Shown here in pieces: positions 53,778 through 62,621 of a DNA stretch of 64,000 nt. Positions within the stretch are counted from its first letter, which is position 1. Every line of letters starts with the position of its first letter. The position numbers were made by a program, and so were the translations under genes. Below the pieces are notes generated by a model. That model saw nothing but the letters and a program-made list of their open reading frames with translations. It made no database searches and was not told the origin of the DNA. This DNA is from Blattabacterium cuenoti (lineage in GTDB: Bacteria; Bacteroidota; Bacteroidia; Flavobacteriales; Blattabacteriaceae). The stretch spans positions 1 through 64,000 of the forward strand of contig NZ_CP059195.1 in assembly GCF_014251695.1 (NCBI RefSeq). The letters are read 5' to 3'.

Positions 53778-56504
53778 ATGAATGATAGATATTCATTTCT
53801 AAATGCCATTCATTTTAAAGATATAGAATTTCTATATAATAAGTATAAAGAAAACCCTAATTTGATAGAATCAACTTGGAGTGCTTTTTTTCATGGATTT
53901 GATTTCGAAAAAGAAAACTATAAAAACGTTGTTTTACAATTAGAAAAGAACATTATACGAAAAGAATTTTTCGTATATAACATGATTCATGCTTATAGAA
54001 AAAGAGGTCATTTTTTCACAAATACAAATCCTATACGAAAAAGAAGAAAGCATTTTCCTTCTTTAGACTTAAAAAATTTTGGATTATCTGAAAAAGATCT
54101 TGATACAAATTTTGAAGTTGGGAACTTAATAGGATTAGGTAAAATTTCATTAAGAAGTATAATTCATTATCTAAAAAAGATCTATTGTGGATCTATAGGA
54201 ATAGAATACATGCATATTTCTAATCCTGAAAAGATTCAGTGGATTGAAAAATGGTTTCAAAAAGAAAAATTAAAATTCTCTCCAGAAAAGAAAAAATTTT
54301 TTTTAAAAAAATTAAATGAAGCAGTTTCATTTGAAAATTTTATTCATACAAAATTTGTAGGTCAAAAAAGATTTTCTATAGAAGGAAATGAATCCACGTT
54401 GCCTGCTTTGGAAGAAATGATAGAATATACATCCGATAGATATCTTACTGAAGATTTTACAATTGGAATGTCACATAGAGGTCGTTTAAATATACTCTCT
54501 AATTTTTTTCAAAAAAATTATTCTCAGGTATTTAGCGAATTTCAAGGAAAAGAATATAAAGAAAAAACTTTTTCTGGGGATGTTAAATATCATTTAGGTT
54601 TTTCAAAAATAAGAAAAACTCGAAAAGGAAGATTTATTAAAATAACTTTAGTTCCTAATCCATCTCATTTAGAATCTGTAGATGCTATTGTAGAAGGAAT
54701 TACTCGTGCTAAAATAGATATTATTTATAATCAAAATAGCAATTCAAAAAAAATTCTTCCTATTTTAATTCATGGAGATGCGGCTATATCCTGTCAAGGA
54801 ATTGTATATGAAGTTCTTCAATTATCTAAATTAAAAGGATATACAACTGGAGGAACTATTCATATAGTAATTAATAATCAAATAGGATTTACCACAAACT
54901 ATACGGAAGGCCGTTCTAGTATATATTGTACGGATGTATCCAAAACACTGATGACTCCAGTATTACATATTAACGCGGATGATGTAGAATCTATTATTCG
55001 AGCTATTTATTTTTCTGTAGATTTTAGAATGCGTTATCATGAAGATATTTTTATAGATTTATTGGGGTATAGAAAATATGGACACAATGAAGGAGATGAA
55101 CCTAGATTTACTCAACCTTCTTTATATAAAGCGATTTCAAATCATCCTAATTCCTATAATTTATATAGGGAAAAATTGGAAAAAGAAAAAATTATTAATA
55201 ATAATGATGTAAAAAATATGGAAAAAGAATATGAAAATGTTCTTAATGTAAAATATAATGAGGCAAGTAATATTAAATGGAACGTATTGAATTCTTTTTT
55301 GGAAGAAGAATGGAAAGATTTTCCTATAGTATCTAATAATAAAGAAATTTTTAAAAAAGTAGATACACGATTTTCCATAGAGAAGATCATAAAAATATCC
55401 AATCAAATTTTTTCTCTTCCAAAAAATAAAAAATTCTTCAAAAAAACGGAGTTCATTTTCCGAAAAAGGTTAGAAATGATTCGAAAAAAATTACTAGATT
55501 GGAGTATGGCTGAATTATTAGCTTATGGAACACTTTTATGTGAAGGATATCATATTCGTTTATCAGGGGAGGATGTAGCTAGAGGGACCTTTTCTCAACG
55601 TCATGCTATTATTAAAACAGAAGAAGAAGAAGAAATTATTCTTCTTAATAAAATTTGTGCAGAACAAGGAAAAATACAAATTTTTAATTCTCCTCTTTCA
55701 GAATATGGAGTTTTGGGTTTTGATTATGGATACGCCATGTATTCTCCTAATGTTTTAACTTTATGGGAGGCTCAATTTGGAGACTTTGTTAATGGAGGAC
55801 AAATTATAATAGATCAATATATATCTTCTGCAGAAGATAAATGGAAAATTAGAAATGGAATTGTATTATTATTACCTCATGGATATGAAGGCCAAGGTCC
55901 AGAACATTCTTCTGCCCGTATTGAACGTTATTTACAACTTTGTGCGAATAATAATTTATTCGTAGTTAATTGTACAACTCCAGTAAATTTTTATCATCTT
56001 ATAAGGAGACAAATGAAATTAAAATATAGAAAACCTCTTATAGTCTTTACTCCTAAAAGTTTACTTCGAAATACAAAATGTTTATCTACAATAAAAGATT
56101 TTACTACAGATATATTTCATGAGATATTAGATGATCCTTATGTAAAGGATATAAATAAAATAACAAAATTAATTTTTTGTTCTGGTAAGATATATTATGA
56201 TTTACTAAATAGAAAAGAATTCATTCAAGATGAGAAAACTGCATTAATTCGTATTGAACAAATTTATCCACTAAAAATAGAAAAAGTAAAAGAACTTCTA
56301 GATAAATATAGAAATAAAAAGGAAATTTTTTGGGTACAAGAAGAACCAGAAAACATGGGGGCATGGAGTTTTATTTTAAGAAAATTAGGAAATGTTATTT
56401 CATTCAATTTAATAGCTCCATGTGAAAGTTCTAGTCCATCTACAGGATCTTATTCTGATTTTTTGAGAATTCAAAATACAATATTAAAAAAAGCTTTTCT
56501 TTGA
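53778..56504 (+). CDS. sucA: 2-oxoglutarate dehydrogenase E1 component
   Basis: Thiamine-diphosphate-dependent decarboxylase of the 2-oxoglutarate complex. The 908-residue protein starts with the E1 N-terminal motif FLNAIHFKDIEFLYNKYKENP and WSAFFHGF. The core has IGMSHRGRLNILSN, the ThDP-binding HGDAAISCQGIVYE and INNQIGFTT segments, and GQIIIDQYISSAEDKW with LLPHGYEGQGPEHSSARIERYLQ in the C-terminal transketolase-like part. sucB follows 10 bp downstream. E3 is not in the window. ThiN (27319-27948) can supply its cofactor. Confidence 0.96.
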   Translation: MNDRYSFLNAIHFKDIEFLYNKYKENPNLIESTWSAFFHGFDFEKENYKNVVLQLEKNIIRKEFFVYNMIHAYRKRGHFFTNTNPIRKRRKHFPSLDLKNFGLSEKDLDTNFEVGNLIGLGKISLRSIIHYLKKIYCGSIGIEYMHISNPEKIQWIEKWFQKEKLKFSPEKKKFFLKKLNEAVSFENFIHTKFVGQKRFSIEGNESTLPALEEMIEYTSDRYLTEDFTIGMSHRGRLNILSNFFQKNYSQVFSEFQGKEYKEKTFSGDVKYHLGFSKIRKTRKGRFIKITLVPNPSHLESVDAIVEGITRAKIDIIYNQNSNSKKILPILIHGDAAISCQGIVYEVLQLSKLKGYTTGGTIHIVINNQIGFTTNYTEGRSSIYCTDVSKTLMTPVLHINADDVESIIRAIYFSVDFRMRYHEDIFIDLLGYRKYGHNEGDEPRFTQPSLYKAISNHPNSYNLYREKLEKEKIINNNDVKNMEKEYENVLNVKYNEASNIKWNVLNSFLEEEWKDFPIVSNNKEIFKKVDTRFSIEKIIKISNQIFSLPKNKKFFKKTEFIFRKRLEMIRKKLLDWSMAELLAYGTLLCEGYHIRLSGEDVARGTFSQRHAIIKTEEEEEIILLNKICAEQGKIQIFNSPLSEYGVLGFDYGYAMYSPNVLTLWEAQFGDFVNGGQIIIDQYISSAEDKWKIRNGIVLLLPHGYEGQGPEHSSARIERYLQLCANNNLFVVNCTTPVNFYHLIRRQMKLKYRKPLIVFTPKSLLRNTKCLSTIKDFTTDIFHEILDDPYVKDINKITKLIFCSGKIYYDLLNRKEFIQDEKTALIRIEQIYPLKIEKVKELLDKYRNKKEIFWVQEEPENMGAWSFILRKLGNVISFNLIAPCESSSPSTGSYSDFLRIQNTILKKAFL

Positions 56505-56514
56505 AATTTAAATT

Positions 56515-57738
56515 ATGATAATACAGATAAAAGTCCCTTCTCCAGGAGAATCAATTACAGAAGTAGAAGTTAGCTCATGGCTTGTAAAGAATGGAGATTA
56601 TGTTCATAAAGGTCAGATAATAGCAGAAATAGATTCAGATAAAGCTACTTTAGAAATTTTTGCAGAAGAAAATGGAAGTATCACTTTAATGGTGAAAAAA
56701 GGAGAAAGAGTACGAGTTGGAGATGTTTTATGTATTATTGATTCTGATAAATATGATAAAAAATATACAAAAGAATCCCAAAAAGAAATCCTTCATATTC
56801 ACGAAAAAGATAATCTTGAAAAAGAATATCCTATTAATTTTAAAATTCCTTCTCCAGCTTCAAAAAAAATTTTAAAGGAAAAAAATATTTCTATAAAATC
56901 TGTTCAAGGAACTGGAAAACATGGGAGAATAACAAAAACAGATTGTATTTTTTATTTAGAAAAAAATAAAAGACCTTCTAGTATGGATACATCTGTAACA
57001 ATGCATAGATCAAAAAAAATTACTCCTCTTTCTTCTCTAAGAAGAAAACTTTCCGAAAGATTAGTTTATGCAAAAAATAAAACGGCTTCTCTCACAACGT
57101 TTAATGAAGTAAATATGCTAGAAATTTTTTCTATTAGAAAAAAATATAAAGATCTTTTTAATAAAAAACATGGAGTTAATTTGGGTTTTATGTCTTTTTT
57201 TACTATGGCTTGTGTTAGGGCTTTACAATTTTATCCAGATGTAAATGCTATGATTAATGGAGAAGACAAAATTAATTTTGAATATTATGATATTAGTATC
57301 GCTATATCTGGTCCTAAAGGATTAATGGTCCCAGTAATAAGAAATGCTGAACATTTATCATTTCGTAAAATAGAACAAGAAATATACAAATTATCAACAC
57401 GGGTTCATAATGGAACAATATCTATAGATGAAATGACAGGAGGCACTTTTACCATTACTAATGGAGGTATTTTTGGGTCTATGTTATCTACTCCGATTAT
57501 AAATCCACCACAAAGTGCTATATTAGGAATGCATAAAATTATGGAAAGACCTGTAGTGGTTAATGGATCTATTGAAATACGTCCTATGATGTATTTAGCT
57601 TTATCTTATGATCATAGAATTATTGATGGAAGAGAATCTGTAGGATTTTTAGTATCTATAAAGGAATCTATAGAAAATCCCATAAAATTTTTTATGGGAG
57701 GAAATAAAGAAAATATTTCTAAAACATTGGAATTATAA
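56515..57738 (+). CDS. sucB: 2-oxoglutarate dehydrogenase E2, dihydrolipoamide succinyltransferase
   Basis: E2 core that transfers succinyl to CoA. The 407-residue protein has a lipoyl domain with SDKATLE (Lys43), a subunit-binding domain (IPSPASKKILKEKNISIKS to GKHGRITKTD) and a catalytic domain ending SYDHRIIDGRESVGFL (His367 by count). Immediate linkage to sucA fixes the substrate. The paralogue at 6130-7323 is a different E2. The sucAB pair with sucC and mdh supports an operating oxidative TCA section. Confidence 0.96.
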   Translation: MIIQIKVPSPGESITEVEVSSWLVKNGDYVHKGQIIAEIDSDKATLEIFAEENGSITLMVKKGERVRVGDVLCIIDSDKYDKKYTKESQKEILHIHEKDNLEKEYPINFKIPSPASKKILKEKNISIKSVQGTGKHGRITKTDCIFYLEKNKRPSSMDTSVTMHRSKKITPLSSLRRKLSERLVYAKNKTASLTTFNEVNMLEIFSIRKKYKDLFNKKHGVNLGFMSFFTMACVRALQFYPDVNAMINGEDKINFEYYDISIAISGPKGLMVPVIRNAEHLSFRKIEQEIYKLSTRVHNGTISIDEMTGGTFTITNGGIFGSMLSTPIINPPQSAILGMHKIMERPVVVNGSIEIRPMMYLALSYDHRIIDGRESVGFLVSIKESIENPIKFFMGGNKENISKTLEL

Positions 57739-57811
57739 AAATATTTTCTCATTAAAGGAGGGATAAGAATAAGAGTTTTTTTCAAAAATAATAATAGATT
57801 ATTCGTTTTTA

Positions 57812-58372
57812 CTAAAATTTTTTTCTAACATGAGGATTAGGTCTATTCACATTTCCTATATTTATTTTTTTGATTTGTATTTTTATGATTTTAATTTGAT
57901 CATATAATAGACCAGAAATATCCATTTTTTTTGCTTCTAATAGTAAAAATTCAGCTCTTTTTTTATTCCCTTTTGATAAGGATGCTATTGCCAAATTTAG
58001 TTTTGCAATAGCAATATTTTGTTTTAATTTGAGTCCTAAATCTAAAGCTTTCTGCATATAATTTTCTGATTTAAAAATATTATTTTCTGAATACAAAATT
58101 CCATTTAAAAAATAATAATAAGATATTTGATTTTTAGTCAGTTGTAATTTAGGATTTTTAACATATCCTAAATATTTTTTTAATCCAATCATATCTTTTC
58201 TCCGTATTTTGAAAAAGGCTAATAATAAAAATTCATTCCTAAAAATAAAAAAAATAGGAATTAAGCTTAAAAAAAATAGAATATATCCATATAAATAATT
58301 TTTGAAAAAAAAGAAAAAAATAGATCCCAAAAAAATAAATAGAAATAATCCAATTTTTGAATATTTACTCAT
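57812..58372 (-). CDS. Membrane-anchored TPR-like protein of unknown function
   Basis: The 186-residue protein has two N-terminal membrane helices (about 6-25 and 27-46) and a helical region with at least one TPR-like unit (NIFKSENYMQKALDLGLKLKQNIAIAKLNLAIASLSKGNKKRAEFLLLEAKK region, about 95-150). It resembles small tetratricopeptide proteins found beside esterase genes in Flavobacteria, though I do not recognise a named family. Its start overlaps the esterase stop by 8 bp, so it is the last gene of the lolD-esterase-TPR transcript. The function is unknown. Confidence 0.7.
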   Translation of the reverse strand: MSKYSKIGLFLFIFLGSIFFFFFKNYLYGYILFFLSLIPIFFIFRNEFLLLAFFKIRRKDMIGLKKYLGYVKNPKLQLTKNQISYYYFLNGILYSENNIFKSENYMQKALDLGLKLKQNIAIAKLNLAIASLSKGNKKRAEFLLLEAKKMDISGLLYDQIKIIKIQIKKINIGNVNRPNPHVRKKF

Positions 58373-59051
58373 GATTCAAATTTTTATTATTAGAATAAAT
58401 ATGTTTTTTTTTAATCCAATTGATAAGATCTTGATAATTGATATTATTTAAAACATGCCCCGATTCATATTCTTTATAAAATAAAGAAAGTATTTTTTTT
58501 TGTTTTAAAAGTTTCAATCCTTTTTTTGCCCAATTTATAGGGATTATGTTATCATATTTACCATGAGATATAAAAAATTCTAAATCGTTATAATAATTTA
58601 TTTTTTTTGGTAAAATACTATTTTCTATATATCCACTTAAAGCGATTACTTTTTTAATTTGATCAGAATTTTTAAATGCTATAGCATAGCTTAAAATAGC
58701 ACCTTGGCTAAAACCACATATCCAAGCTTGATTTTTTTTCAATTGATATTCTTTTATAGCTTCATGTATAAAAGATGATATTCTTTTAATAGTTTTTTGA
58801 GCTTGTATTATATTAATAAATTTTTTTTTATTGTCAAAATCTATATCATACCAAGAATATTTTTCTATTCCAAGAGAGTAGAAACCTTGAATGCTTATTA
58901 TAAAAAAATTTTTTGGAAGATCTTTTTTTAAAAAAAAAAGATCTTTTTCATTACTTCCATATCCGTGAATCATTAAAAAAAGAGTGTTTTCAGTTCCGTT
59001 TAAGGTTTTTTTTATAATATGTTTAATAGAAAGTTGATTTTTTAAAAGCAT
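58365..59051 (-). CDS. Alpha/beta hydrolase, phospholipase/carboxylesterase type
   Basis: Serine hydrolase of 228 residues. The oxyanion region is IHGYGSNEKDL, the nucleophile Ser is in ICGFSQGAILS, the catalytic Asp in HGKYDNIIPI, and His in YESGHVLNN. The triad is intact. Substrate unknown; homologues cleave short acyl esters or lysophospholipids. It lies between lolD and the TPR gene on the minus strand. A perfect 13-bp hairpin with a direct repeat (KDL-FFLK-KDL) occurs in codons near the N-terminus (58917-58945). Confidence 0.86.
   Translation of the reverse strand: MLLKNQLSIKHIIKKTLNGTENTLFLMIHGYGSNEKDLFFLKKDLPKNFFIISIQGFYSLGIEKYSWYDIDFDNKKKFINIIQAQKTIKRISSFIHEAIKEYQLKKNQAWICGFSQGAILSYAIAFKNSDQIKKVIALSGYIENSILPKKINYYNDLEFFISHGKYDNIIPINWAKKGLKLLKQKKILSLFYKEYESGHVLNNINYQDLINWIKKKHIYSNNKNLNHE
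58917..58945. repeat. Perfect 13-bp hairpin inside the esterase gene
   Basis: AAGATCTTTTTTT, loop AAA, AAAAAAAGATCTT. It includes two copies of AAGATCTT flanking T7 and A10 runs and encodes a repeated Lys-Asp-Leu. The frame is intact. Confidence 0.85.
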
Positions 59052-59060
59052 AAAATATTT

Positions 59061-59738
59061 TTATTTATCAATTTTGTATACTATTCCATTTTCTATTTTT
59101 AATTTTTCATCAGCCATATCTGCTAATTGTAAATTATGAGTGACAATTAAAAAAGTTTGTCTGAATTTATGATTAAGAAAAGAAAAAAAATTGTGTAATT
59201 TTTCTGCATTTTTTGCATCTAGATTACCAGAAGGTTCATCCGCAAAAATAATTTTTGGATCATTAATCAAAGCTCTGGCAACAGAGACCCTCTGTTTTTC
59301 CCCTCCAGATAATTCTTCTATTTTTGAATTTTCATATTTATATAGGTTCAATTTTTTTAATAAATTTATAGCTTTTTTTTTCACATGTTTTATATTTTTT
59401 TTTTTTATAAAACCTGGTAAACAAATATTTTCTAAAACGGTAAATTCAGGAAGAAGTTGAGGGGTTTGAAAAATAAAACCTATATTTTTATTTCTTAACT
59501 TGGAAAGTTCTTTATCAGTAAGAGATAATATTTCTTTTTTATTAATTTTTAGAATTGTTTTTATTTTTTTATTTATAGTCGGTTTTTCTAAAGTCCCTAA
59601 TATATGTAGTAAAGTACTTTTTCCTGCTCCAGATTCCCCTAATATACACACCAGGCTTCCTTCTTTCACCATGATATTTATTCCTTTTAAAATTTCATCT
59701 TTTCCAAAAGATTTATAAATATTTTTAGCCTGAATCAT
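59061..59738 (-). CDS. lolD: Lipoprotein-releasing ABC transporter ATPase LolD
   Basis: LolD drives release of outer-membrane lipoproteins from the inner membrane with LolC/E. The 225-residue protein has Walker A GESGAGKSTLL, Q-loop FIFQTPQLLPEFTVLENI, signature LSGGEKQRVSVARAL, Walker B IIFADEPSGNLD and H-loop FLIVTHNLQLA. The GNLD and EFTVLEN stretches fit the LolD/MacB-type subfamily; a MacB- or FtsE-like role cannot be fully excluded. It leads a minus-strand run with the esterase and TPR genes. The 106-bp gap upstream separates it from divergent sucC. Together with lnt it supports active lipoprotein sorting. Confidence 0.86.
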   Translation of the reverse strand: MIQAKNIYKSFGKDEILKGINIMVKEGSLVCILGESGAGKSTLLHILGTLEKPTINKKIKTILKINKKEILSLTDKELSKLRNKNIGFIFQTPQLLPEFTVLENICLPGFIKKKNIKHVKKKAINLLKKLNLYKYENSKIEELSGGEKQRVSVARALINDPKIIFADEPSGNLDAKNAEKLHNFFSFLNHKFRQTFLIVTHNLQLADMADEKLKIENGIVYKIDK

Positions 59739-59844
59739 TTTTTCGTAAATTTAAAATTCTTCTTTTGAATAAACTAAATTAGAAAACTAAAAAAAATATT
59801 TTAAAAATAAATGAATTTTAATTAACTTTTAAAAATTATTTTCA

Positions 59845-61047
59845 ATGAATTTACATGAATATCAAGGTAGGGAAATATTGAATTCATTTTCCATTCAAGT
59901 TCCTGATGGAATACTAGCTTCTACTCCTGAAGAAGCTATAGAAGCGGCTAAAATTATTTTAAAAAAAACTAAAAAAAATTCTTTAGTTATAAAAGCTCAA
60001 ATCCATGCTGGAGGACGAGGAAAAGCTGGTGGTATTCAAATAGCAAAAAATTTAGATGAAGTTTACGAAAAATCAAAAAATATTTTAGGTAAATTTTTAA
60101 TTACCCCCCAAACTTCTAAAAAAGGAAAATTAGTTCGAAAAATTTTGATATCTGAAGATGTTTATTTTTCTGAATTTAGTCCTCCAGTAGAGTATTATTT
60201 ATCCATATTATTAAATCGTGATATAGAAAAAAATATAATTCTATATTCTAAAGAAGGAGGAATAAACATAGAAGATCTATCAAAAAAAAATCCAAATAAA
60301 ATATATACAGAAGTAATAGATCCTATATTGGGACTTCAATTATTTCAAACAAGAAAAATTGGGTTTAATTTAGGAATACATAATAATGAATTTTTTAAAA
60401 ATTTTAGTATTTTTTTATTTTCCCTTTATAAAGCTTATATTACTTACGATGCCTTATTATTAGAGATTAATCCTTTGATCAGAACATTTGATAAAAAATT
60501 TATACCAGTTGATATAAAAATTATTTTAGATAATAATGCTTTATTTCGTCATAAAAAATACAATATGATATGTGATAAAGATGATGTTGATATAATTGAA
60601 AGTGAAGCTATTGAAGCTAAATTAAATTTTTTAAAATTGGAAGGAAATGTAGGATGTATGGTAAATGGAGCTGGATTAGCAATGGCTACTATGGATATGA
60701 TTAAATTTTGTGGAGGTGTACCTGCTAATTTTCTAGATATAGGAGGGTCTGCTGATCAAAAACGTGTAGAAAAAGCTTTTTGTCTTATTTTAAAGGATAA
60801 ATCTGTAAAAACAATATTAATCAATATATTTGGAGGAATTGTACGTTGTGATACAGTTGCAGAAGGGATTATCAATTCTTATTTTAAAATTCGTAAAAAA
60901 ATTAATATTCCTGTAGTTGTTCGTTTACAAGGAACAAATGAAAAAATAGCAAAAAAATTGATTAAAAAAAGTTCGTTACCTATTTATTATACTGATTCTT
61001 TAAAAGAATCGGCTGATAAAATTCAAAAAATTTTGCATGATAGATAA
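59845..61047 (+). CDS. sucC: Succinyl-CoA ligase, beta subunit
   Basis: Beta subunit of the ligase that makes ATP/GTP from succinyl-CoA. The 400-residue protein begins MNLHEYQGREILNSF, the family start. It has an ATP-grasp domain with KAQIHAGGRGKAGGIQIAKN, EINPLIRTF, and the C-terminal CoA-ligase fold with NGAGLAMATMDMIKF, NFLDIGGSAD and NIFGGIVRCD. It follows SucAB in the pathway. The alpha subunit sucD is not in this window; in Flavobacteria the two are commonly unlinked. Confidence 0.96.
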   Translation: MNLHEYQGREILNSFSIQVPDGILASTPEEAIEAAKIILKKTKKNSLVIKAQIHAGGRGKAGGIQIAKNLDEVYEKSKNILGKFLITPQTSKKGKLVRKILISEDVYFSEFSPPVEYYLSILLNRDIEKNIILYSKEGGINIEDLSKKNPNKIYTEVIDPILGLQLFQTRKIGFNLGIHNNEFFKNFSIFLFSLYKAYITYDALLLEINPLIRTFDKKFIPVDIKIILDNNALFRHKKYNMICDKDDVDIIESEAIEAKLNFLKLEGNVGCMVNGAGLAMATMDMIKFCGGVPANFLDIGGSADQKRVEKAFCLILKDKSVKTILINIFGGIVRCDTVAEGIINSYFKIRKKINIPVVVRLQGTNEKIAKKLIKKSSLPIYYTDSLKESADKIQKILHDR

Positions 61048-61059
61048 GATTTATTTATT

Positions 61060-62541
61060 ATGAATTCTGTACTATCTGAAAAATATAAACCATCCAAATG
61101 GAATGAAGTAATAGGACAAAAAGATATAATTATCATTTTAAAAAAAACAATACAAGAAAATCGTTTATCTAAAATTTTATTTTTTTTTGGACCAGAAGGA
61201 ATAGGAAAAAATACATGTGCACGTATTTTATCAAACGAATTGAATTCTTTTTCAGAATCAGAATATTTTTCATGGAATAGAATTGAGATTAATGGACTTA
61301 TGAATGATTCATTAGAACATTTTTATAAAATCATTAATCAGTCTCGTTTTATTCCTAAAACAGGAAAATATAATATATTTATTATTAATAACGTACATAT
61401 GTTTTCTCAATATTTTTTATATCTTTTTATAAAATTTATAGAAGAGAAACATCCGCATATATTATTTATTTTTTGTGGGGAAGAAGAAAAAAAAATTCCG
61501 CGATTAATTCTATCACGATGTCAAGTTTATGAGTTCCAAAGTATTTCTACAAAAGAAATTTTTTTACATTTAAAAATGATCGCTGAAAAAGAAAATATAG
61601 AAGTAGAAAATGAAACATTATTGATTTTATCAAAACATGTAAAAGGATCTATTAGTAAAGCTATTTGTTTATTTGATAAATTGATTTTATATAGTGGAAA
61701 AAAAATATCAAAAGAATTTTTAATTCAAAAATTAGGAATCATTGATATTAAGTATTTTTTTAAAATAGTAGATTATCTTTTAGATAAAAAAATACATAAA
61801 ACATTCATTTTATTAGATAAAATTTTACAAAAAAAAATTGATTCTTATGATTTAATTATAGGTTTAACCAAACATTTCAGAAATCTTTTGTTATCTAAAA
61901 ATTATGAAACAATTTCTATTTTAAAATTTAAAAAAGAAATAATATTTTCTTACATTACACAATCAAAAAAAATGTCTTATTTATTTTTAACAAACGCTTT
62001 GAACATTTGTCTTAGATTGAAAAGAGAATATGAAAAATTAAATCAAAATCATAGATTAATAATTGAAATTTATCTAATACAGTTGGCATATTTATTTTAT
62101 TCTCATAAAAATTATTCATTAATAAAAAATGAAAAAAAAAATGAAAAATTTTCTGATTATAAGGATCATGAAAAAATTCAATTTTTACAAAAAAATTGGG
62201 TAAAATTTATACAGAAATTTTCTGGTAAAATAAATCCTATTTATTTATTTTTTTTAAAAAATGAAATACAATTTCAAATAGAAAAAAATAAAATATTTTT
62301 TATGATTCCATCTAAATTAGGAAATCATAGTTTTTTGTTAATTCAAACTCATTTTTTAAAATATTTTAAAGAAAAATTCAATAATCCACATTTAGAATTT
62401 GAAATAGTGAGAAAAAATTCAAGTACAATAGAACAATATAATCTTTTATATCAGAAAAATAAATTAATAGAAACATTAATAGAACGATTGAATTTAAAAA
62501 TCACTTCTTCCAAAATACAAAAAAAGGAAAAATTTTTATAA
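61060..62541 (+). CDS. dnaX: DNA polymerase III subunit gamma/tau with degenerate ATPase motifs
   Basis: DnaX is the clamp-loader motor and replisome organiser. The 493-residue protein aligns from its start (LSEKYKPSKWNEVIGQKDII) with bacteroidetal DnaX. It keeps the SRC arginine-finger motif (ILSRCQVYEF, about 150-158) and the C-terminal tau-like region. The ATPase core is changed. Walker A reads GPEGIGKNT (44-52), with Asn51 replacing the Mg-binding Thr/Ser. Walker B reads IIINNVHM-like, with Asn110-Asn111 in place of the Asp-Glu pair. The LDAASNNSVDD segment reads INGLMNDSLEH, and the sensor-1 ATTE reads CGEEE. ATP hydrolysis is therefore doubtful. It lies 12 bp after sucC. Confidence 0.9.
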   Translation: MNSVLSEKYKPSKWNEVIGQKDIIIILKKTIQENRLSKILFFFGPEGIGKNTCARILSNELNSFSESEYFSWNRIEINGLMNDSLEHFYKIINQSRFIPKTGKYNIFIINNVHMFSQYFLYLFIKFIEEKHPHILFIFCGEEEKKIPRLILSRCQVYEFQSISTKEIFLHLKMIAEKENIEVENETLLILSKHVKGSISKAICLFDKLILYSGKKISKEFLIQKLGIIDIKYFFKIVDYLLDKKIHKTFILLDKILQKKIDSYDLIIGLTKHFRNLLLSKNYETISILKFKKEIIFSYITQSKKMSYLFLTNALNICLRLKREYEKLNQNHRLIIEIYLIQLAYLFYSHKNYSLIKNEKKNEKFSDYKDHEKIQFLQKNWVKFIQKFSGKINPIYLFFLKNEIQFQIEKNKIFFMIPSKLGNHSFLLIQTHFLKYFKEKFNNPHLEFEIVRKNSSTIEQYNLLYQKNKLIETLIERLNLKITSSKIQKKEKFL

Positions 62542-62621
62542 ACAATTATTTATTACATAATATTTTTATTTTTAAGAGATATATTTTATATTTTTTATTA
62601 TATTATTAATGATTTTAATTT

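Noticed and set aside
57754..57763. AAAGGAGGGA, a perfect Shine-Dalgarno-like sequence after sucB
   Set aside because: No start codon follows at a suitable distance, so it is not a ribosome binding site; treated as chance, though on the minus strand it would read as an anti-SD mimic.
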